In this document: positions 13,584 to 21,621 of the stretch, in pieces
Position numbering within the stretch: position 1 is the first letter of the stretch
How the letters are laid out: each line of letters starts with the position of its first letter
Source: ZC4RG17 sp035304485
GTDB lineage: Bacteria; Actinomycetota; Acidimicrobiia; Spongiisociales; ZC4RG35
NCBI GenBank assembly: GCA_035304485.1
Contig: DATGPZ010000128.1
Coordinates: 1-21,643, forward strand
Length of the DNA: 21,643 nt
Reading direction: 5' to 3'
Program-made: the position numbers and the translations under genes
Notes under the pieces: generated by a model
Databases searched by the model: none
Told to the model about the DNA's origin: nothing
What the model saw: only the letters and a program-made list of their open reading frames with translations

Positions 13584-16130
13584 GTGCTGCGAATCGCACT
13601 CCGCAATCTGGGGGACCACAAGCTGCGCAGCCTGCTGCTTGGCCTGGCGATCGTCGCCGGAGTCGGCTTCGTGACTGCCGCCTACGTCTTCACCGACTCG
13701 CTCAGCGCCGCCTTTCGCCAGGCCTTCGCGGCCGGATCGGACACGGTCGACGTCAGGATCACTCCCGCTGAGAGCGAGAACGGGGGCATGGAGGCGTTTC
13801 CCCGAATCCCCGCCGACGTGATCGAGGAGGTGGCCGCCACCGACGGGGTGGAGGCCGCCGTCCCCTACCTGGAAGGCTTCGTCACCATCGTCCGGGAGGA
13901 AGAGGATCCCAATCCGTTCGGACCGCCCGATTTCGGGATGAGTTGGACCGGTACGGGTCCGTTCGAGATCATCGAGGGACGGGAGCCGCGCGGCGAGGGC
14001 GAGGCGATGCTGGATGCTTCCACCGCTGAGACCGAAGGCCTGGCCGTGGGCGACGAGCTACGCGTGGCCGGGCCGGGAAGGGCTCAGGAGTTCACGATCG
14101 TGGGCACGTTCGGCTTCCAGGGGGGCGGCGGTTTCGGTGGAGCCTCGTTCGTCGCTCTCACCTACGACCAGGCTGCCCAGCTGCTCGAAGTCGAGAACCA
14201 GCTCACCGCCATCGACGTCACGCTCTCCGAGGGTGCCGACCTCGAAACGGTGTTGGCCGATCTCGACTCCAGGCTGCCCGACGACGTCGACGCCGTCGAT
14301 GCCCGGGAAGCCGCAGCCGAACAGGCGGCGGAACTGGAGGAAGGCCTCTCGTTCTTCAACACGTTCTTGCTGGTCTTCGGTGCCATCGCCCTGGTGGTGG
14401 GCGCCTTCGTCGTCTACAACGCGTTCCGGGTGGTAGTCGCCCAGCGAGGAAGAGAGCTCGCCCTTCTCCGCATCCTCGGCACCACCCGCGGCCAACTCAC
14501 CCGCTCGGTTCTCGCCGAGGCGGTGATCGTCGGAGCGGTGGCGTCGGCGGTGGGTGTCGGCGTGGGGGTGTTGTTGGCGATCGGAATCCGCTCCCTGCTG
14601 GCCAGCTTCGGCGGCGACCTGCCCGATGCCGGTCTGGTCGTCTCGACCCGCACCGTCGTGGTCGGGATAGTGGTCGGGATGATCACGACCCTCGGATCGG
14701 CATTGGTGCCCGCCCTCCGCACGGCGCGGATTGCACCGATGGAGGCGTTGCGAGACCAACCCGAGCTGCGGCCGGTCAAGCCGTGGTGGGCGTGGATCGG
14801 CGGCGTCATTCTGGCCGGATCCGTGGCCCTGGTCGTCACTGGCGTGCGCCGGGCCGGTGACCAGGCGGCCATCAGCGGAGAGACCGGACCCCTGATCCTG
14901 ATCGGAATCGGCTGTGTGGTGGCCTTCGTCGGGCTGTTCCTCGTCGCTCGGGCGCTCTCCCGCCCCGTCATCGGGCTGCTGGGAAGTTTCGCCCGCTCGA
15001 CCGCTGCCCAACTCGGACGGGAGAACGCCCGCCGAACGCCTCGTCGCACCGCCGTGACCGCCTCGTCGCTGATGATCGGCCTGGGCCTGGTTGCGACCGT
15101 GGCGGTGCTGTCTCGCTCGGTCGAGGACACCATCCTGACGGCCATCGAAGACGCCTTTCCCGCCGATGCAGTGATCACCGCGGCCGGCTTCGACCCGGCC
15201 GGGGGCGTGTCGCCCGAGGTGGCGGATCTCGCCCGGACAGTTCCCGAGGTGGAGGCGGTCGGCCGGCTCAACGCCGTTCAGGCCCGAGTAGAGGGTGTCG
15301 GCGACATGCTCGCCGTCGGGGTAGAGCCCGACACGGTCGACGTGGCCATCGGCACCTTCGACGACGTCGAAGGGAGCTGGGACCGGCTGGGACCGGAGAC
15401 GGTGGCCGTGCAGCGGATCGAAGCCGACGCCCGCGGCTACTCGCTGGGCGACACCCTCGACGTCACCATCGGCGGCGAGACGTATCCGGTCGAGATCGTG
15501 GCGATTTTCGACTTCGCCGGCGGAGTATCCGACGCCCAGTCCTACTACCTCGCCTACGACTGGGTGGCTTCGTTCCAGGACTCGCCCCGCGACTTCACGG
15601 TGACCGTGACCCTCGACCCGGAGGCGAACCTCGACGAGGCGATGGAAGCCCTTCAAGACGCCTTGGCCGAGTTCCCGTCCATCCAGGTAACCAGTGTCTC
15701 CCAACTGGCCGACCAGGTGCGCTCCGGTCTCAATGCCGTGGTCGGCATGGTGGCCGGGCTTCTCCTCATGTCGGTGGTGGTGGCGGTGGTCGGCATCGTC
15801 CTGACCCTCTACCTGGCGGTCCACGAGCGCACCCGCGAGACCGGGATGCTGCGGGCGGTGGGTATGACCCGACGCCAGGTGCGACGCATGATCCGGTTCG
15901 AATCGGTGATGATCGCCGTGTTCGGAACCCTCCTCGGTCTCGCCCTGGGCCTCTTCTGCGGCTGGGCCCTGGCCATCGGGGTGGTGGGTGAAGGCGTGTC
16001 CCTATCTGTCCCCTGGCTGTGGGTGGCGGCAGGCCTGCTGGGAGCCGTGATCGCAGGGGTGGCGGCGGCGGTGATACCCGCCCGGCGGGCGGCCAGGCTG
16101 GACGTCCTCCAGGCAATCGCCTACGAATAG
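13584..16130 (+). CDS. FtsX-family ABC permease (MacB-like, duplicated)
   Basis: The 848-residue protein starts with GTG directly after the ATPase stop. About ten membrane segments are seen: one near 15-37, three at about 256-282, 312-338 and 355-378, two at about 400-421 and 434-457, one at about 488-510, and three at about 717-747, 774-800 and 811-833. Two large extracellular domains (about 40-250 and 515-710) follow segments 1 and 7. This is a tandem duplication of the four-segment FtsX/MacB unit with two linking segments, the layout common in Gram-positive and actinobacterial members. The repeated cytosolic motifs RGRELALLRILGTTRGQL and RTRETGMLRAVGMTRRQV mark the coupling helices that contact the ATPase. 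One chain would pair with two ATPase subunits. Substrate unknown. Confidence 0.93.
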   Translation: MLRIALRNLGDHKLRSLLLGLAIVAGVGFVTAAYVFTDSLSAAFRQAFAAGSDTVDVRITPAESENGGMEAFPRIPADVIEEVAATDGVEAAVPYLEGFVTIVREEEDPNPFGPPDFGMSWTGTGPFEIIEGREPRGEGEAMLDASTAETEGLAVGDELRVAGPGRAQEFTIVGTFGFQGGGGFGGASFVALTYDQAAQLLEVENQLTAIDVTLSEGADLETVLADLDSRLPDDVDAVDAREAAAEQAAELEEGLSFFNTFLLVFGAIALVVGAFVVYNAFRVVVAQRGRELALLRILGTTRGQLTRSVLAEAVIVGAVASAVGVGVGVLLAIGIRSLLASFGGDLPDAGLVVSTRTVVVGIVVGMITTLGSALVPALRTARIAPMEALRDQPELRPVKPWWAWIGGVILAGSVALVVTGVRRAGDQAAISGETGPLILIGIGCVVAFVGLFLVARALSRPVIGLLGSFARSTAAQLGRENARRTPRRTAVTASSLMIGLGLVATVAVLSRSVEDTILTAIEDAFPADAVITAAGFDPAGGVSPEVADLARTVPEVEAVGRLNAVQARVEGVGDMLAVGVEPDTVDVAIGTFDDVEGSWDRLGPETVAVQRIEADARGYSLGDTLDVTIGGETYPVEIVAIFDFAGGVSDAQSYYLAYDWVASFQDSPRDFTVTVTLDPEANLDEAMEALQDALAEFPSIQVTSVSQLADQVRSGLNAVVGMVAGLLLMSVVVAVVGIVLTLYLAVHERTRETGMLRAVGMTRRQVRRMIRFESVMIAVFGTLLGLALGLFCGWALAIGVVGEGVSLSVPWLWVAAGLLGAVIAGVAAAVIPARRAARLDVLQAIAYE

Positions 16131-16195
16131 ACCCGATCATCGAGCCGCCCGAAGAAAAACAGACGACGACCGATCAGTTCGCCGGCTCCCGGACG

Positions 16196-16218
16196 TATAT
16201 ACATCGACGGCTGAAAGG
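16196..16218 (+). promoter_or_regulatory. Possible -10 element and ribosome-binding site of the hydrolase gene
   Basis: TATATA (16196-16201) stands out in GC-rich DNA upstream of the hydrolase start, and GAAAGG (16213-16218) lies 8 bases before the ATG. No convincing -35 box is seen, so a separate promoter is only suggested. Confidence 0.35.
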
Positions 16219-16226
16219 CAGGGAGT

Positions 16227-17009
16227 ATGGAAGCCACGACCGGGACCGAACGAGTCCGTTCCGCCGACGGGACCACCATCGCTTTCGAACGATCCGGCAG
16301 CGGCCCGGCGGTGATTCTGGTGGACGGTGCCAGTTGCTGGCGGGAGATGGGGCCGATGCGGCCGATCGCCGAGCAACTCTCCGGCGACGTGACCGCCGTC
16401 GCCTACGACCGCCGCGGGCGGGGAGAAAGCACCGACACGAAACCCTACGCGATCGAGCGAGAGGTAGAAGACCTGGCTGCACTCATCGAGGCAGTAGGGG
16501 GAAGCGCCGCCCTGTTCGGGGTCTCGTCGGGCGCGTTGCTGGCGATTCAGGCGGCTGCCGCCGGTTTGCCGGTCACCCGCCTGGTCTTGATGGAACCGCC
16601 CCTCGGCGACGACCCGGAAGAGCAACGGAAGTTCGTCGCGGAACTCGCCACACTGACCGATGCCGGAAAGAACCGTGAGGCGGTGCAGCACTTCCAGCGC
16701 TCGATCGGGATCCCCGAGGAGATGCTGGCCCAAATGGAGGGCATGTTGCCGATGCTCGAGCCGATCGCCCCGACCCTGGTCTACGACAGCACGATCAGCG
16801 CCGAGACAGATTCCGGCGTCGTTTCCCGGGTCGGCCAGCCCGCCCTCGTGCTCCACAGCCAAGGCAGCCCGGACAATCTCGTCAGGTGGGCGCAGGCGGT
16901 GACCCATGCTCTCCCGAACGGCGAACTTCGCGCATATGCCGGCGGATGGCACGGGATCGAAGACGACAGGATGCTTCCGGATCTGGTGGAATTCCTCACC
17001 GAAGGGTGA
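16227..17009 (+). CDS. Alpha/beta hydrolase
   Basis: The 260-residue protein has the alpha/beta-hydrolase fold order: a strand and loop (AVILVDGASCW) where the usual HG oxyanion motif is replaced by DG, YDRRGRGES (60-68), the nucleophile elbow GVSSG with Ser100 (98-102), and the catalytic His at 242 in GGWHGIEDD. The acid is probably supplied after the LVLHSQGSPDN strand, where an Asp is present (about 216). A cap region of about 125-195 is helical and acidic. The reaction (esterase, lactonase, epoxide hydrolase or other) cannot be told. It converges with the deazaflavin oxidoreductase gene, with only 6 bases between the stops and no hairpin, so transcripts may overlap. Confidence 0.9.
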   Translation: MEATTGTERVRSADGTTIAFERSGSGPAVILVDGASCWREMGPMRPIAEQLSGDVTAVAYDRRGRGESTDTKPYAIEREVEDLAALIEAVGGSAALFGVSSGALLAIQAAAAGLPVTRLVLMEPPLGDDPEEQRKFVAELATLTDAGKNREAVQHFQRSIGIPEEMLAQMEGMLPMLEPIAPTLVYDSTISAETDSGVVSRVGQPALVLHSQGSPDNLVRWAQAVTHALPNGELRAYAGGWHGIEDDRMLPDLVEFLTEG

Positions 17010-17015
17010 GGAGCA

Positions 17016-17516
17016 TCAGCCACTGGCCGGATTGTCCGCGGTGGATGCCACCCGGCGCAGACGGAGGGCCTGGTCGACTCCATAGAGGCGCTGCAGGAAG
17101 CGGTCGACACCGCTCGTGTGGGTGTCGATCGCCGCGGAAGGCACCACCTCGGGGTCGTCGACCCGAAACGTCTCGCCCTCGTAGACCAACTCGGCCCCAC
17201 CTTCGGCCATCACGTTCTTGAACCAATCAGGGCTGGTGCCATAGGGCAGGGCGACGAACAGACCCTCGTCGGTCTCGACCACACCGACCGGTGTCTCGTA
17301 AAGAGTTCCGGTCCGCCGACCCACGTGGCGGACCACGGCGGCGTACGCCCCCGGTTGGCCGGCGGTACGCATCTGGCGGGGGTTCATGAGGCGGGTGAAC
17401 TTCCGGATCGCCTTCACCCCCGGCTCCCACCCGGTTCGCATCGAGAGCACCTGAAAGGAGAGGACCGCCACCACCAACCCGACCAGTCCCCCTCCCAACC
17501 ACAGGATCCAACCCAT
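17016..17516 (-). CDS. Deazaflavin (F420)-dependent nitroreductase family protein with N-terminal membrane anchor
   Basis: The 166-residue protein has the split beta-barrel signature of the Ddn/DUF385 deazaflavin-dependent family: GQPGAYAAVVRHVGRRTG, a FVALPYGTSPDWFKNVMAEGGAEL block (about 89-110), then VDDPEVVPSAAI. Family members use reduced coenzyme F420 to reduce quinones, nitro compounds and similar substrates at the membrane. Residues of about 4-24 (WILWLGGGLVGLVVAVLSF) form a hydrophobic helix that would tether it to the membrane, which fits a quinone or lipid substrate. It is preceded by GGACGGAGG as ribosome-binding site. It is transcribed away from the TetR gene, with operator boxes starting 14 bases before its start, so the TetR protein very probably represses it. 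Confidence 0.85.
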   Translation of the reverse strand: MGWILWLGGGLVGLVVAVLSFQVLSMRTGWEPGVKAIRKFTRLMNPRQMRTAGQPGAYAAVVRHVGRRTGTLYETPVGVVETDEGLFVALPYGTSPDWFKNVMAEGGAELVYEGETFRVDDPEVVPSAAIDTHTSGVDRFLQRLYGVDQALRLRRVASTADNPASG

Positions 17517-17530
17517 TGCCTCCGTCCTTT

Positions 17531-17617
17531 CTTACGACGTAAGTATTACGGCGTAAGGTACAAGCGTACGACGTAAGGTGTCAAGTGGGTCGGGGATTCA
17601 AAGGCTTACGAGGTAAG
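17531..17617. promoter_or_regulatory. Four TetR operator boxes between divergent genes
   Basis: Four copies of a 13-bp palindrome with consensus CTTACGNCGTAAG lie here: CTTACGACGTAAG (17531-17543, perfect), ATTACGGCGTAAG (17545-17557), CGTACGACGTAAG (17565-17577) and CTTACGAGGTAAG (17605-17617). Centre-to-centre distances are 14, 20 and 40 bases. The first is 14 bases before the oxidoreductase start and the last 9 bases before the proposed tetR start, so both promoters would be covered. Confidence 0.85.
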
Positions 17618-17626
17618 GTTCGCGGG

Positions 17627-18319
17627 ATGGCGACCAGCGATGCCCGCAGACCACGGCTGAGTCGGGAAAAGGTGTTGGAAACCGCCATCGACCTCGCCGA
17701 CCGGAAGGGCCTCGACGCCGTCACCATGCGCAACCTGGCGGCGGAGTTGGGCGTCGAGGCGATGTCGCTCTACTACCACGTCGCCAACAAGGACGAGCTG
17801 CTCGACGCCATGATCGAGACGGTCATGGAGGAGATCAACACCGCCGTGTCGACGATCACGACCGACGACGACGCCGGCTGGAAAGCCACCCTCCGGCAGC
17901 GGATTCTCACCGCCCGCTCCGTCTTGTTGCGGCATCCGTGGGCACCGACCCTGTTCGAGACCCGGGCGCTGATGACACCACCCGTCATCACCTACTTCGA
18001 TGCCGTCTTGGGTCTGTTGCGTGAGGGCGGGCTGTCGTACGATCTCGCCCACCACGGCATGCACGCCCTCGGCAGCCGCGCTCTCGGCTTCACTCAGGAG
18101 CTGTTCCAACCCGACGGCCAGGAGACCGACGAGGAGACGGAAGCGGCGCTGATGGCGATGGCGGATCGGTTCCCGCACCTGACGGGGATGATGGCGGAGG
18201 TCGCCCACAACGACGCCGACTCCACTCTCGGGTGGTGCGACGACCAGGCCGAATTCGAGTTCGGGCTCGACCTCATCCTCGATGGATTGGAGCGTCTGGC
18301 GGAACCGTCCCGCCGCTGA
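17627..18319 (+). CDS. TetR-family transcriptional regulator
   Basis: From the ATG at 17627 the protein is 230 residues. An earlier in-frame start at 17585 would put a basic, poorly conserved leader over an operator box, so it is rejected. The N-terminal DNA-binding domain (about 9-60) reads RLSREKVLETAIDLADRKG, then TMRNLAAELGVEAMSLYYHV and NKDELLDAM, a clear TetR helix-turn-helix. The rest resembles the TetR_C type-1 ligand-binding domain (RHPWAPTLFETRALMTPPVITYFDAVLGLLREGG). It should bind the four boxes as a repressor of itself and the divergent F420-type oxidoreductase and be released by a small ligand, possibly a substrate of that enzyme. It converges on the cyclase gene with 8 bases between the stops. 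Confidence 0.92.
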   Translation: MATSDARRPRLSREKVLETAIDLADRKGLDAVTMRNLAAELGVEAMSLYYHVANKDELLDAMIETVMEEINTAVSTITTDDDAGWKATLRQRILTARSVLLRHPWAPTLFETRALMTPPVITYFDAVLGLLREGGLSYDLAHHGMHALGSRALGFTQELFQPDGQETDEETEAALMAMADRFPHLTGMMAEVAHNDADSTLGWCDDQAEFEFGLDLILDGLERLAEPSRR

Positions 18320-18327
18320 AGCGACGC

Positions 18328-19653
18328 TCACACGACCTCGAACAACTCCCACTCGTCGGGGATCCCCTTCAGACGGTGACGTCCCCGGCCGTCGAATTGG
18401 AATCCGCTGCCGGCCACGAGGTCCTTGACGGTTCGCGACACGAGGACCCTGCCCTCACCGGCCAAAGCGGCGATCCGCGCTGCCGTATGAACGGTGAGGC
18501 CAGCGACGTCGTCGCCCACGATCTCCACCTCGCCGGTGTGGAGACCGCACCGCACGGAGACACCCAGATCGAGGAGGCCCGTCACCACCGCCTGCGCGCA
18601 GTGGATCGCTCGGGCAGGCCCATCGAATGTAGCGAGGAAACCGTCGCCGGTCGTGTTCACCTCCCGGCCGTTCCAGCGGTTCAGGGCCCGGCGCACGACG
18701 GCGTGGTGGCGTTCCAGGAGCTCGGACCAGGCCCGGTCTCCCATCTCGACGGCGCGCTCGGTGGAGGCGACGATGTCTGTGAACATCACGGTCACGAGCA
18801 CCCGGTTTCCGACCGGTGCCGGGCGATGTCCGGTCACGAACTCTTCGATCTCGGCGAGCAGAGGCTCGGTGTCACCCGCCCAGAAGAAGTGGTCCGCCCC
18901 GTCGAGTTCGACGAGGCGTGCTCGGGGGATCCGGGAGGCGATGTAGCGGCCCTCCTCGACGGCGACGTCCTTGTCGCCGACCCGGTACAAGAGAAGTGTG
19001 GGCACCTGGATCGACGAGAGGATGGGAGTCACGTCCATCTCCGTGTTCATCCTCAACAGCGTTGCCGCCGCCCGAGGGCTGGCCGACAGACGGAAATATC
19101 GCTCGGCCCACTGGACGAAGGCGGAGTCGTCGCTCCGGGATGGCGCCAGGATCTCGAGTGGCGTCGAACGGGGCCACGAGGTCTCGACGGCGTCGATCTC
19201 TCGCTGACGATCCATGGGTGTCGGAGCCCACGGATAGTCGTCGCTTCGGATCCGGCGGGCGTAGGAGCCCGTGAGGACGAGAGAGTTCGTCCGCTGCGGG
19301 TAGGTGGCGGCGAAGAGCATGCACATGTTGCCGCCTTCGGAATGCCCGAAGAGAGTGGCACGCTCGGAGCCCACCGCGTCCATCACCGCCCGTACGTCGT
19401 CCATCCGCTCCTCGAGGGTGGGAAGCGAGTCGAGGTCGACGGGATCCGACAGTCCCGTGCCGCGCTTGTCGAAGATGATCAAGCGGGCGAACGAAGCCAG
19501 CCGGTCGAGGAATCGAGCCAGCCCCGGGTCGTCCCACATCACTTCGATGTTCGACACCCAACCGGGCACGTACACGAGGTCTGTGGCCCCCGAACCCACC
19601 ACCTGATACGCGATGTGAACGTCGCCGCTGCGGGCGTAGTTGGTAGCGGGCAT
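18328..19653 (-). CDS. Alpha/beta hydrolase-class III adenylyl cyclase fusion (Rv1900c-like)
   Basis: The 441-residue protein has an alpha/beta-hydrolase domain (about 1-275) with YVPGWVSNIE, FDKRGTGLSD, the nucleophile motif GHSEGG (Ser105), a likely acid at Asp227 or Asp229 and His255. A class III cyclase domain (about 284-441) follows. Metal-binding Asp293 (FTDI) and Asp337 (TTGDGF), the nucleotide-selecting Asp382 and the transition-state Arg393 are present. The canonical Lys is Asn333 (EVNTTGDG) and the canonical Asn is His389 (VHTAAR). Mycobacterium tuberculosis Rv1900c has the same domain order and is known for exactly these two substitutions (Asn342 and His402) while still active. The protein should dimerise and make cAMP, perhaps controlled by a lipid or ester bound to the hydrolase part. 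A TAGCAT hexamer (19664-19669) lies 10 bases before the start, with no ribosome-binding site. Confidence 0.93.
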   Translation of the reverse strand: MPATNYARSGDVHIAYQVVGSGATDLVYVPGWVSNIEVMWDDPGLARFLDRLASFARLIIFDKRGTGLSDPVDLDSLPTLEERMDDVRAVMDAVGSERATLFGHSEGGNMCMLFAATYPQRTNSLVLTGSYARRIRSDDYPWAPTPMDRQREIDAVETSWPRSTPLEILAPSRSDDSAFVQWAERYFRLSASPRAAATLLRMNTEMDVTPILSSIQVPTLLLYRVGDKDVAVEEGRYIASRIPRARLVELDGADHFFWAGDTEPLLAEIEEFVTGHRPAPVGNRVLVTVMFTDIVASTERAVEMGDRAWSELLERHHAVVRRALNRWNGREVNTTGDGFLATFDGPARAIHCAQAVVTGLLDLGVSVRCGLHTGEVEIVGDDVAGLTVHTAARIAALAGEGRVLVSRTVKDLVAGSGFQFDGRGRHRLKGIPDEWELFEVV

Positions 19654-19693
19654 GTAGGAATCGATGCTACGTCGCCCCTATCGACCGTGAGCC

Positions 19694-20248
19694 TCAGCCC
19701 GCGGCGTCGGGCGAATCGGCGAGTACGACGGCCGACCCGTCGGCCCATTTCCGGACCACCTCCATCGCCGCTTCCTCGATGGCGATGTGACGGAGGGGAT
19801 CTGAGTGACCCGTGACCAGCGTGGCCACCGCGGTGGCGAACAGCTCGGCCGGAGTCGACTCCCAGGCCTCGCCTTGCTCCCAGGGCTCGTCGGTCCCCTG
19901 AGCGGCGGCGAAGGCATCCCTCACGTCCGGCTCGAGTCCGCAGCCGAAGTCGAGGTGGTGGGCGACTTCGTGAGCGAGAGAGAACTCGAGCTCCGGGGCA
20001 GTGGCGGGCACCCGCAACACGACCGTCCGGTCCGCCACCCGGTACTCGGCCCGGTCGTCCAATTCCCAGGCGTGGGTCACGGTCAGGTCGTCCAGACAGG
20101 CGGCATGGGCTGGAAGTGCGGCCCCGATCTCCTCCAGGGTGCGCTCGACCAGCTCGACCAAGTCGGGCGGCGTGTCCGGAGGGATGGTCGTCCCGCCGCT
20201 ACTGCAGGCGGCGACCAGCAGCGAGCAGGCGATGGCTATACGGCGCAC
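19694..20248 (-). CDS. Lipoprotein with zincin-like HExxH motif
   Basis: The 184-residue protein begins with a lipoprotein signal (MRRIAIACSLLVAAC, lipidated Cys15) followed by a Ser/Gly/Pro linker. The centre has SLAHEVAHHLDFGCG, a zinc metallopeptidase HExxH motif (93-97). About 35 residues further on, WESTPAELFA offers Glu135 as a possible third zinc ligand. Cys51 and Cys103 could form a disulfide outside the cell. The protein is short for a complete known metallopeptidase family and I cannot assign one. Its function is likely extracellular, membrane-anchored proteolysis, or a degenerate relative of it. It lies 40 bases upstream of the cyclase gene on the same strand, so the two could be cotranscribed. 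Confidence 0.75.
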   Translation of the reverse strand: MRRIAIACSLLVAACSSGGTTIPPDTPPDLVELVERTLEEIGAALPAHAACLDDLTVTHAWELDDRAEYRVADRTVVLRVPATAPELEFSLAHEVAHHLDFGCGLEPDVRDAFAAAQGTDEPWEQGEAWESTPAELFATAVATLVTGHSDPLRHIAIEEAAMEVVRKWADGSAVVLADSPDAAG

Positions 20249-20425
20249 CCGCCCATTGTGGACGACCGCGTCTGATGGAGTCGGGATGCTGTGGCTTGCA
20301 ACGGCCGCTCGAACTCCTTCTCGCCGCCACGGTCTGGATGCGGAGCGGTCGTGTTCACCGCTGTCCCCCCAGCGCAGGAACCCTCCTCCGTTCAGCCCAG
20401 CGACCCTCTCGGGTCCGTCGAGGTA

Positions 20426-20959
20426 TCAGGTGGCCAGTGGGAAGTCGGCCCGGACTTCCCACGAGCCCGGGGACAGTCCACCCGCCATCAGCCACACTCG
20501 ATCGGCGCGGGACCGGATCGGAAGCTCACGGGCCACGGCTGCCGCCGCCTCCTCCATCTCCCGGCGAGGACAGTCCTGGGCGATCGTGAGGTGAGGCACC
20601 AGCTCGGCATGTGCTCCCTGATAGGGCGGGAACTCGGGCCACCGGGCCACGACCAACTCCGTCAAACGAAGGAACGGCTCGGCCGGCTTCGGCTCCACCC
20701 AGACGACGTCCTCGTCGAACCAGCGGACTTCGGTCAGCTCGAACTCGAAGGCACCTACCCCGCCGAGGAGCTCGCCGAGCTCATCGAGAAAAGTCTGATC
20801 CAGCCAGGACGGTGGCACGAACGGATAGAGCACGGTGATGTGAGCCGGAACCCCGAGGGTGCAGGCGGGATCCAGCCGGTCGCGCCATCTCCCGACGGCC
20901 GGCTCCGCCTCGGGCACGGGGATCACGAGCGCCGTCTCCGACGCTTCCCGCACGGTCAT
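20426..20959 (-). CDS. 2'-5' RNA ligase family protein (2H phosphoesterase)
   Basis: From the ATG at 20959 the protein has 177 residues. The reading frame extends further upstream but that part overlaps the divergent methyltransferase gene and looks unlike protein. The two catalytic HxT motifs of the 2H phosphoesterase superfamily are present: HITVLYPF (about 40-47) and HLTIAQD (about 125-131), with the usual spacing of roughly 85 residues. Members cleave or join 2',5'-linked or cyclic nucleotide phosphodiester bonds; bacterial ones are often named ThpR or LigT, with uncertain in vivo roles. VPPSWLDQTFLDELGELLGG and VEPKPAEPFLRLTELV fit the family. The start is 75 bases from that of the methyltransferase, so the two probably share a divergent promoter region. 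Confidence 0.85.
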   Translation of the reverse strand: MTVREASETALVIPVPEAEPAVGRWRDRLDPACTLGVPAHITVLYPFVPPSWLDQTFLDELGELLGGVGAFEFELTEVRWFDEDVVWVEPKPAEPFLRLTELVVARWPEFPPYQGAHAELVPHLTIAQDCPRREMEEAAAAVARELPIRSRADRVWLMAGGLSPGSWEVRADFPLAT

Positions 20960-21034
20960 CGTCTCGTCCGACGAGCGTTCATCGTCCGATGCTATCCCCC
21001 GATCGGACCCCAGGGACGGCGGTACGCTCCCACC
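20960..21034. promoter_or_regulatory. Divergent promoter region, with likely leaderless start on the plus strand
   Basis: The 75 bases between the RNA ligase-like gene and the methyltransferase must hold both promoters. On the plus strand TACGCT (21023-21028) ends 6 bases before the GTG at 21035, the spacing expected when transcription begins at the start codon itself. There is no good ribosome-binding site, which agrees with a leaderless message. Confidence 0.45.
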
Positions 21035-21571
21035 GTGGCTGCCCGTTCGGTCCCGGCACGTATCCAATGGGCCGTCGACCTCCTCGACGTAGGGGCCGAC
21101 GACCGCATCCTCGAAGTCGGATGCGGCAACGGCGTAGCCGCTGGCGTCGTATGCGACGCTTTGGCAGGCAGTGGTCGGATGACGGCGATCGACCGCTCCG
21201 CCACGGCCATATCCCGTGCCCGCCAACGCAACGCCCACCATGTCGAGAGTGGGCGCCTGCTACTGGAGCACGCCGATTTGACCGGCTTCTCGGGATCGGG
21301 ACCGCCATTCGACCAGGCATTCGCCGTGAACGTCAACGTCTTCTGGGCCGCGGAGGCGACAGCAGAGATCGAGCGCCTCGGGCAGGTCCTCCGTCTCGGT
21401 GGCCGGCTGACGCTCGTGTACGAAGCGCCCGACCCCGACCGGATGCGCCATGAGCTGGCACCCCGCATCGCCACCCGGCTCGAGGTCGTCGGATTCGACA
21501 CGGACATCGAGACCGCCGGCGACCTGTGCGCCATCGTCGGCACCAAATTCGGCAGCGATTCACATCTGTGA
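21035..21571 (+). CDS. Class I SAM-dependent methyltransferase
   Basis: From the GTG at 21035 the protein has 178 residues: ARSVPARIQWAVDLLDVGAD, then motif I ILEVGCGNG (25-33) for S-adenosylmethionine binding, an acidic end of strand 2 in MTAIDRS, a motif II-like FDQAFAVNVNVFW, and a post-motif LGQVLRLGGRLTLVYE. These define a Rossmann-fold methyltransferase of the small UbiE/BioC-like kind. The acceptor cannot be told. The open frame runs further upstream, but there it overlaps the divergent RNA ligase-like gene and is not plausible; the GTG gives the family-typical N-terminus. Confidence 0.85.
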   Translation: MAARSVPARIQWAVDLLDVGADDRILEVGCGNGVAAGVVCDALAGSGRMTAIDRSATAISRARQRNAHHVESGRLLLEHADLTGFSGSGPPFDQAFAVNVNVFWAAEATAEIERLGQVLRLGGRLTLVYEAPDPDRMRHELAPRIATRLEVVGFDTDIETAGDLCAIVGTKFGSDSHL

Positions 21572-21580
21572 GTCCGCTGA

Positions 21581-21610
21581 TTGACGGGAGATTCACTCTA
21601 CGCATAGGGT
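21581..21610 (+). promoter_or_regulatory. Probable promoter at the right edge
   Basis: TTGACG (21581-21586) and TAGGGT (21605-21610) are 18 bases apart, a good actinobacterial housekeeping promoter just after the methyltransferase stop. Confidence 0.5.
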
Positions 21611-21621
21611 TGCGCACAATC

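Noticed and set aside
14058..15824. Long minus-strand open frame (588 codons) opposite the FtsX permease gene
   Set aside because: It is rich in Gly, Asp, His and Arg without domain pattern, the usual product of reading GC-rich DNA on the wrong strand. The plus-strand gene is unmistakable.
18232..19815. Long plus-strand open frame (527 codons) opposite the cyclase fusion
   Set aside because: It overlaps the end of tetR and lies antisense to a protein with intact hydrolase and cyclase motifs; no domain pattern of its own.
20960..21241. Upstream extension of the 2'-5' RNA ligase-like gene
   Set aside because: It would overlap the divergent methyltransferase start, and the added residues show no family similarity. 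The ATG at 20959 gives the expected length.
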